Shown here: positions 43,205-47,803 of the stretch, piece after piece
Layout of the letters: each line of letters begins with the position of its first letter
Numbering within the stretch: the first letter of the stretch is position 1
Program-made: the position numbers and the translations under genes
Source: Agrilactobacillus composti DSM 18527 = JCM 14202
GTDB taxonomy: Bacteria > Bacillota > Bacilli > Lactobacillales > Lactobacillaceae
Length of the DNA stretch: 47,803 bases
Direction: 5' to 3'
NCBI RefSeq assembly: GCF_001436375.1
Contig: NZ_AZGA01000019.1
Coordinates: 1-47,803 of the forward strand
The notes under the pieces: generated by a model
The model's database searches: none
What the model saw: the letters and a program-made list of their open reading frames with translations, nothing else
What the model was told of the DNA's origin: nothing

Positions 43205-43810
43205 ATGCCTAAAAAAACTGATCTACGAGTCGTCCGTACTAAAAAAATGATTGTGGCCGCCTTTATTAAACTGGTGGAAAAAGAAGGTTTCGACGAACTG
43301 ACGGTCCAAGAAATCGCCGATGAAGCCATGATCAATCGGGCCACCTTTTATGCCCATTTCAAAGACAAACAAGACCTTTACAACTACGTCTTCACCAGTG
43401 CCCTGGATTCCATCAAAGAAGTCCTCAGCGTAGATATCCTCACCAAAAACCATACCGTGATCCTACAAAATGTGGTGGATATGCTCACGGCCTTTTTCAC
43501 CTTGGCCCAAGAAAACGAAGGCTTCTTTAAGACGCTGATCAAGGGTAATAATTCGGCCATCTTAAAACAAAGTCTCATGGACTTATTGAGCCACCAGTAC
43601 GCGGAAATCTTTGACTCGCTTGAAATCAAGCAGGGGCAAACTTTAATCCCCACCAGCTTCATCATTGCGTACATGACCTCTATTTTCATTGGTAATTTAC
43701 ATTGGTGGCTAGATAACAGCAGTGATTTTTCACCCAAGCACATGGCCCAATTAACAGTGCAATTAATTGCCAACGGCCACCTTACAGTGTTGGGCATTGA
43801 CGTGCAGTAG
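43205..43810 (+). CDS. TetR/AcrR-family transcriptional regulator
   Basis: A 201-residue TetR-type regulator. The N-terminal HTH reads TKKMIVAAFIKLVEKEGFDELTVQEIADEAMINRATFYAHFKDKQDLYNYV (about residues 10-60) and is followed by a helical ligand-binding domain with the TetR_C pattern (FIIAYMTSIFIGNLHWWLDN), as in DhaS-like relatives. The start is ATG 43205, with a modest AGAAAGAAG upstream; an ATG 19 codons upstream is possible. It is divergent from the large activase-like gene and probably controls it. Confidence 0.88.
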   Translation: MPKKTDLRVVRTKKMIVAAFIKLVEKEGFDELTVQEIADEAMINRATFYAHFKDKQDLYNYVFTSALDSIKEVLSVDILTKNHTVILQNVVDMLTAFFTLAQENEGFFKTLIKGNNSAILKQSLMDLLSHQYAEIFDSLEIKQGQTLIPTSFIIAYMTSIFIGNLHWWLDNSSDFSPKHMAQLTVQLIANGHLTVLGIDVQ

Positions 43811-43823
43811 GGTATAAAAATAG

Positions 43824-43852
43824 CGCTGACGCTTTGGACGTCAACGCTGATT
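43824..43852 (-). terminator. Terminator after proC
   Basis: On the minus strand AGCG-TT-GACG...CGTC-AG-CGCT is followed by ATTTTTATA. It lies between the convergent tetR-type gene and proC. Confidence 0.6.
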
Positions 43853-43862
43853 GAATCAATTA

Positions 43863-44654
43863 CTAGCCGCGGTCTTTGGCAATCGTGGCATCGATCCCCT
43901 TGATGACACTGGTGATCAAGCCATGCTCTTCCATGGCCAATAACCCGGCCACCGTGGTACCGCCCGGTGAAGACACTTGATCAATGAGATCAAAGGGCGA
44001 CTTGTCACTTTCCAAAACCATCTGGGCACTGCCCTTCACGGCCTGGGCAGCAATTTGGGTGGCTTGTTGCTTACTTAATCCATATTTCACGCCGGCTCTA
44101 GATAAACTATCAATGAATAAATAAATAAAAGCTGGAGAACTGCCGGCCAAAGCCACAAAAGTGCTAAAATGCTGCTCTGGTAGTGCTGTGACGGATCCAA
44201 GTTTCTCAAAAACGGTCTGTACCTGATCCAAGGCAGATTCCTGGGCCGCATCGTTACCCACGATGGCGGTCATACCTTGGTTGATTTTGACATTCACATT
44301 GGGCATTAAGCGGACAATGGGTAAGTTAGCCATGTCGGCGGCCGCATTTAATTGGCCTAAGGTGATCCCTGTTAACACGGATACTAAGATCTTAGCCTTG
44401 GTCAATGCCCCGGTGATTTCTTGAATAATTTGTTGGTACAAGCTAGGTTCGACGGCCAAGACGATCATATCGGCCATTTGGGTTAATTCCAAATTCGTTT
44501 GCGCAGTTTTTAACCCATTTGCTTTGGCAAAGGGTTCATAATTTGTTGCATGGGCAGAATGAACAATGATATCTTCAGAGCTTACTTTAGCGTTTAACAA
44601 GCCTTGAATCATTGCCTGGGCCATATTACCCACACCAATAAATCCAATTTTCAT
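43863..44654 (-). CDS. proC: Pyrroline-5-carboxylate reductase
   Basis: A 263-residue enzyme reducing 1-pyrroline-5-carboxylate to proline with NAD(P)H. The Rossmann motif GFIGVGNMAQAMIQGL starts at residue 4; VRLMPNVNVKINQGMTAI, ALAGSSPAFIYLFIDSL and the signature QVSSPGGTTVAGLLAME are present. GGAGG precedes the ATG. It stands alone downstream of the tRNA-Gln/Tyr terminator. proA and proB are not in the window, so the glutamate route is not shown. Confidence 0.96.
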   Translation of the reverse strand: MKIGFIGVGNMAQAMIQGLLNAKVSSEDIIVHSAHATNYEPFAKANGLKTAQTNLELTQMADMIVLAVEPSLYQQIIQEITGALTKAKILVSVLTGITLGQLNAAADMANLPIVRLMPNVNVKINQGMTAIVGNDAAQESALDQVQTVFEKLGSVTALPEQHFSTFVALAGSSPAFIYLFIDSLSRAGVKYGLSKQQATQIAAQAVKGSAQMVLESDKSPFDLIDQVSSPGGTTVAGLLAMEEHGLITSVIKGIDATIAKDRG

Positions 44655-44701
44655 AAATCAAGCCTCCTATTTTCCTAAATTGTTTCATTACCAGTATAAT
44701 T

Positions 44702-44747
44702 AAAAAGAAGTCCAAAGACAAACTATCGTTTATCCTTGGACTTCTTT
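44702..44747 (-). terminator. Terminator after tRNA-Gln
   Basis: AAAGAAGTCCAA...TTGGACTTCTTT with further AAAC/GTTT pairing, T5 on the minus strand. It ends the tRNA-Tyr/Gln transcript. Confidence 0.8.
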
Positions 44748-44753
44748 TATAGA

Positions 44754-44828
44754 TGGTTGGGTTAGCTGGATTCGAACCAGCGCATGACGGAGTCAAAGTC
44801 CGTTGCCTTACCGCTTGGCTATAACCCA
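44754..44828 (-). tRNA. tRNA-Gln (anticodon TTG)
   Basis: Acceptor TGGGTTA/TAACCCA, anticodon stem ACGGA/TCCGT around CTTTGAC, T-loop GTTCGAATC, discriminator A. CCA is encoded here, unlike the other tRNAs of the window. Confidence 0.95.
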
Positions 44829-44834
44829 ATAAAA

Positions 44835-44915
44835 TGGAGGAGAGTGGATTCGAACCACCGAACCCGAAGGAGCGGATTTACAGTCCGCCGCGTTTAGCCA
44901 CTTCGCTACTCCTCC
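44835..44915 (-). tRNA. tRNA-Tyr (anticodon GTA)
   Basis: Class II tRNA with acceptor GGAGGAG/CTCCTCC, anticodon stem GCGGA/TCCGC around CTGTAAA, and a variable arm. Discriminator A; no encoded CCA. A TTGCAA/TATTAT promoter (spacing 17) lies upstream at about 44945-44975 on the minus strand. Confidence 0.95.
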
Positions 44916-44978
44916 ATACGATTATTACTTAATAATCCGACTTAAATATAATACAAGAAAATGAAACAAATTGCAAGC

Positions 44979-45803
44979 TCAAATTGCAATCACCTGCAAC
45001 GTCTGGCGCCACTCCGTCATAAAGTCCTGGCTGGCCCACTCATGCAGCCGCTTTATGCCATAACCCACCGGGGCCATATGATAAGTTACCCCATTAATGG
45101 TCGTAGGTTGATGGCGCACATGTAAATGGCCAAAAAAGACATGTTGTACCTGGTAAGCTTCTAATAGCTGGCCCAAATGAGCACTGCCCATTAAGGCATT
45201 GGCCATGTTCCAATAACGGCGATCCAAACTAAAGAAAATAAAGGCCGGCTGAGGCACAAAATGGGTCATGAATAAGACCTTTTTATGGGCCAGCTGGGCA
45301 GCATTTAACTGCTGCTGCACCTCATTTAACACCGTCTGCATCATGGCCAAGTCTTCGCCGAGGCCTTTGATCCCCCCATCGATCCAATAAGCATTGCGCC
45401 AGCGGGTAAATTCCGCAGCGGTAACTTCTGGCAAGTTGGTGGCAAAGGAATAATCATACCAGCCATTATTGCCAATAATTCGATAATCAGTTTCGGGAAT
45501 ATCCACGTATTTTTGATGTAAATACGCGGGCATAATGGTTTGTTGCAATTCAGGGTAAGTTAGCCCATTGACCATATCGTGGTTGCCGGCAATAAAGTAC
45601 ACCTGAGTCTGACCTTGCAGTCGCTCATTTAATTGGGTCACAAAAGTCTGAGTTTTCTGGAAATTATTGAACTGATCCCCAGCAATTAAGTAATAATCAA
45701 ATTTGTTTGTTTTTAAATATGCTGCTTGCTGTTCGAGAATTAAAGTGGCATCTAGCCGGTTCACGTCTAGATGATTATCACTGGTAACGCCAATTTTAAT
45801 CAT
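44979..45803 (-). CDS. Calcineurin-like metallophosphoesterase
   Basis: A 274-residue protein with the full metal-binding set of the family: SDNHLD (D9, H11), IAGDQFN (about 41), IAGNHDM (about 72-76), FMTHFVP and FFGHLHVR. No signal peptide. The two-metal site is intact, so a phosphoesterase activity is expected, but the substrate (nucleotide, protein or lipid) is not shown. It lies 21 bases after dtpT on the same strand and is likely co-transcribed. Confidence 0.85.
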   Translation of the reverse strand: MIKIGVTSDNHLDVNRLDATLILEQQAAYLKTNKFDYYLIAGDQFNNFQKTQTFVTQLNERLQGQTQVYFIAGNHDMVNGLTYPELQQTIMPAYLHQKYVDIPETDYRIIGNNGWYDYSFATNLPEVTAAEFTRWRNAYWIDGGIKGLGEDLAMMQTVLNEVQQQLNAAQLAHKKVLFMTHFVPQPAFIFFSLDRRYWNMANALMGSAHLGQLLEAYQVQHVFFGHLHVRHQPTTINGVTYHMAPVGYGIKRLHEWASQDFMTEWRQTLQVIAI

Positions 45804-45824
45804 AAGCGCATCGCCTATCTTAAA

Positions 45825-47309
45825 TTAATTGACCCCTTGCATTAAGTGCTTGATTCTTGGCACTAACATGAATAATAAAATCCCGAGAACGACGGCAACC
45901 CCACCCCAAATGCTGAAGTACATGACTTCATTGCCAGGTGTGTAGAATTTAACGACCTGGGCGTTGATGGCCTGGGCACAGGCATCTGACAAGAACCAAA
46001 TACTCATCATTTGGGACTGAAAGGCCTTGGGCGCTAATTTGGTGGTGGCTGACAGGCCAATTGGAGAAATCAATAGTTCGGCCACTTCCACGATCAACCA
46101 GCTTAATACTAGCCATAATGGGCTAACGAGGGCATTGGTCCCGTGGGTCAAAATTGGGATAACCATGACCACAAAAGATAAGCCAGCAATGATCAAGCCA
46201 GCCGCAAATTTAGCTGGGGTCGATGGTTGTCGTTTGCCCCATTTTGTCCAAAGAATTGCAAAAAACGGGGTGTATAAAATGATAAAGGCTGGATTCAACA
46301 TTTGGAACCAAGATGGTAAGATATTAAATTGGGCAAATGGTAAAGCAACTTTTAATTGGGTTTGGTTGGCCGCAAATAACGCTAAGACCACTGAGCCTTG
46401 TTCTTCAATACACCAGAATAAAACACTGGCCACAAATAACGGAATATAAGCCCATAGTCTAGAACGTTCAATCTTGGTGGTTTTATGACTGCTAAGCATC
46501 ATCACAAAGTAACCAATTGGTAAGACCACCCCTAAAATACTAAAGACTAAGACCACGTTGGTGACATTCATATTGCCACTGATCAACAAACCGCCGAAAA
46601 CAACGACCGCAATTAAAACAGCAATTAAAATATTGCGCTTAACCTTTGGTAGTTCTTCAGGTGTGATGGGATCAGTAGGATGCAGGGTTGCTTCAGATAA
46701 ATGCTTTCTACCCCCAAAGTAGTATTGAATTAAACCGAAGAACATCCCCACAGCGGCAATGGAAAAGCCTAAATGGAAGTTAATGTTTTGACCCACAGTC
46801 CCGACGATAGCCGGTGCCAATAGGGAACCTAAGTTGATCCCCATGACGAAAATACTAAAACCAGCATCCCGGCGACTATCGGTTTCACTATACAAAGTCC
46901 CTACCATCTCAGACACGTTAGGTTTTAATAACCCAGTCCCGATGGTGATCAGGCCAATGGATAAGAATAAGGTTGGGGCGCCATAAGGCACAGCTAAGGC
47001 AATATGCCCAAACATGATCAAAACACCGCCCCAAAAGACTGTTTTACGACTACCTAAGATTCGATCGGCAATAAAGCCCCCGATCACTGCGGTTAAGTAT
47101 ACGAGTGAGCCATAAATGGACATGATCGAAGCTGCTGTACCTTGGCTAAAGCCTAAGCCACCCTTTTCAGCTGCGAAGTACATATAAAACAAAAGAATTG
47201 CGCGCATCCCATAGTAACTGAAACGCTCCCAAAACTCAGTCATGAATAAGGTCGATAGACCCCAGGGTTGTCCGAGAAACTTTTTCTCAGTTTCGTTGGA
47301 GTTTTCCAA
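45825..47309 (-). CDS. dtpT: Di-/tripeptide transporter, POT family
   Basis: A 494-residue proton-dependent oligopeptide transporter with about 14 predicted helices. The family motif FMTEFWERFSYYGMRAILLFYM (about residues 22-43, with the E-x-x-E-R-F pattern) lies in helix 1, and GGFIADRILGSRKTVFWGG and the FSIFVMGINLGSLLAP segment follow. It imports di- and tripeptides at the membrane, which suits an amino acid-demanding lactic acid bacterium. Start is TTG 47307-47309 preceded by GGAAGG. Confidence 0.94.
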   Translation of the reverse strand: MENSNETEKKFLGQPWGLSTLFMTEFWERFSYYGMRAILLFYMYFAAEKGGLGFSQGTAASIMSIYGSLVYLTAVIGGFIADRILGSRKTVFWGGVLIMFGHIALAVPYGAPTLFLSIGLITIGTGLLKPNVSEMVGTLYSETDSRRDAGFSIFVMGINLGSLLAPAIVGTVGQNINFHLGFSIAAVGMFFGLIQYYFGGRKHLSEATLHPTDPITPEELPKVKRNILIAVLIAVVVFGGLLISGNMNVTNVVLVFSILGVVLPIGYFVMMLSSHKTTKIERSRLWAYIPLFVASVLFWCIEEQGSVVLALFAANQTQLKVALPFAQFNILPSWFQMLNPAFIILYTPFFAILWTKWGKRQPSTPAKFAAGLIIAGLSFVVMVIPILTHGTNALVSPLWLVLSWLIVEVAELLISPIGLSATTKLAPKAFQSQMMSIWFLSDACAQAINAQVVKFYTPGNEVMYFSIWGGVAVVLGILLFMLVPRIKHLMQGVN

Positions 47310-47373
47310 AATTAATACCTTCCAATCTCGTAAGTATGTTTACCAAAATCCCAAATAAACCAAAAAAAGCCAA

Positions 47374-47421
47374 AAGGCGAGACCAAAGCCGACAAATCGG
47401 TGTTGGGTTCTCGCCTTTTTT
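47374..47421 (-). terminator. Terminator after tRNA-Thr
   Basis: AAAAGGCGAGA...TCTCGCCTTTT with an inner CCGA/TCGG pair, followed by T on the minus strand. It ends the 5S-tRNA transcript before dtpT. Confidence 0.75.
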
Positions 47422-47452
47422 AATTTAATTTTTATTAGGTTGATTTCAGTAA

Positions 47453-47525
47453 TGCCGGCTGCAGGACTTGAACCTGTGACCCTCGGTTTACGATACCGAT
47501 GCTCTACCAGCTGAGCTAAGCCGGC
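47453..47525 (-). tRNA. tRNA-Thr (anticodon CGT)
   Basis: Acceptor GCCGGCT/AGCCGGC, anticodon stem TCGGT/ACCGA around ATCGTAA, T-loop GTTCAAGTC, discriminator A, no encoded CCA. Confidence 0.93.
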
Positions 47526-47530
47526 GCTAT

Positions 47531-47602
47531 TGACCCGTACGGGATTTGAACCCATGTTACCGCCGTGAAAGGGCGGTGTCTTAACCACTTGACCAACGGG
47601 TC
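47531..47602 (-). tRNA. tRNA-Glu (anticodon TTC)
   Basis: Acceptor GACCCGT/ACGGGTC, anticodon stem CCGCC/GGCGG around CTTTCAC, T-loop GTTCAAATC, discriminator A, no encoded CCA. Confidence 0.95.
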
Positions 47603-47630
47603 ATACTTATTTGGAAAATATATAAATAAA

Positions 47631-47650
47631 AAAAGCGGCTATCCAGCCGT
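47631..47650 (-). terminator. Small hairpin with T run between tRNA-Asn and tRNA-Glu
   Basis: CGGCT-GGAT-AGCCG followed by T7 on the minus strand. It looks like an intrinsic terminator inside the tRNA array, so tRNA-Glu and tRNA-Thr may be read by read-through or from another promoter. Confidence 0.6.
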
Positions 47651-47662
47651 ATTTCTTATTGA

Positions 47663-47735
47663 CTCCGGTTGTCAGACTCGAACTGACGACATCTTGATTA
47701 ACAGTCAAGCGCTCTACCAACTGAGCTAAACCGGA
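47663..47735 (-). tRNA. tRNA-Asn (anticodon GTT)
   Basis: Acceptor TCCGGTT/AACCGGA, anticodon stem CTTGA/TCAAG around CTGTTAA, T-loop GTTCGAGTC, discriminator G, no encoded CCA. Confidence 0.95.
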
Positions 47736-47748
47736 ATAAAAAAAAACA

Positions 47749-47803
47749 GCGCGGCGACTACCTACCCTCGCAGGCAGTTTCCCACCAACTACGCTCGGCG
47801 TAA
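47749..47803 (-). rRNA. 5S ribosomal RNA, 3' part (cut by window edge)
   Basis: On the minus strand the last bases read ACGCCGAGCGTAGTTGGTGG...GCGAGGGTAGGTAGTCGCCGCGC, the 3' third of a Gram-positive 5S rRNA, followed by poly-T and tRNA-Asn. The 5' part lies outside the window. Confidence 0.85.

Noticed and set aside
47340-47588. An 82-codon minus-strand frame.
   Set aside because: It is made of tRNA-Thr and tRNA-Glu sequence and the terminator between them and dtpT.

Overview
The window looks like a chromosomal segment of a lactic acid bacterium of the family Lactobacillaceae; the genus cannot be fixed from sequence alone. Supporting signs are a DtpT-type peptide transporter, a stand-alone ECF S component, nicotinate salvage (pncB-nadE), a T-box leader, a heterodimeric LmrCD-type exporter, strong GGAGG ribosome binding sites, frequent TTG/GTG starts, and tRNA genes of which several lack an encoded CCA. 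Most genes lie on the minus strand. The minus-strand 3' end of a 5S rRNA followed by tRNA-Asn, -Glu and -Thr closes the right edge, so much of the window is read co-directionally away from an rRNA operon.

Layout, left to right. 77-5363: ECF S component, heterodimeric ABC exporter pair, stand-alone ABC ATPase. 5488-11116: branched-chain amino acid region with ilvC and ilvB (minus, no ilvN or ilvD between or beside them), a roughly 750-base divergent control region with two palindromes and a T-box (probable valine specifier), a divergent PEP mutase/isocitrate lyase superfamily protein, and ilvA. 11174-16171: tRNA-Leu(AAG), thrB, hom, SprT-like protein and Tex. 16283-19700: a small helical protein and a PEGLP-type cation P-type ATPase behind a yybP-ykoY (Mn2+) riboswitch. 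19740-22060: NAD salvage pair nadE/pncB.

22157-29140: cell-surface polysaccharide genes (GT4, TagA-like GT26, Wzx-like flippase, UDP-galactopyranose mutase, GT2 and a Wzy/ligase-like membrane protein), suggesting a galactofuranose-containing glycan. 29465-32133: HelD-like RNA polymerase recycling helicase, an ArsR-type repressor and a SnoaL-like protein sharing a promoter with twin operators. 32190-34055: nagR/nagA with a dre-like site inside the nagA promoter. 34213-37717: quinol-type nitric oxide reductase divergent from an XRE-TPR regulator. 37755-43810: tyrosine phosphatase, a 1444-residue tandem (R)-2-hydroxyacyl-CoA dehydratase activase-like protein, and a divergent TetR regulator. 43863-47803: proC, tRNA-Gln/Tyr, a metallophosphoesterase, dtpT, and the tRNA/5S end.

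The most unusual items are the T-box-controlled PEPM/ICL-fold protein, which has lost several signature residues; the 1444-residue double activase, which keeps both predicted cluster cysteines in each half; the twin-operator ArsR/SnoaL pair; and the nitric oxide reductase/XRE-TPR divergon. No CRISPR array, intact prophage or complete insertion sequence was seen.
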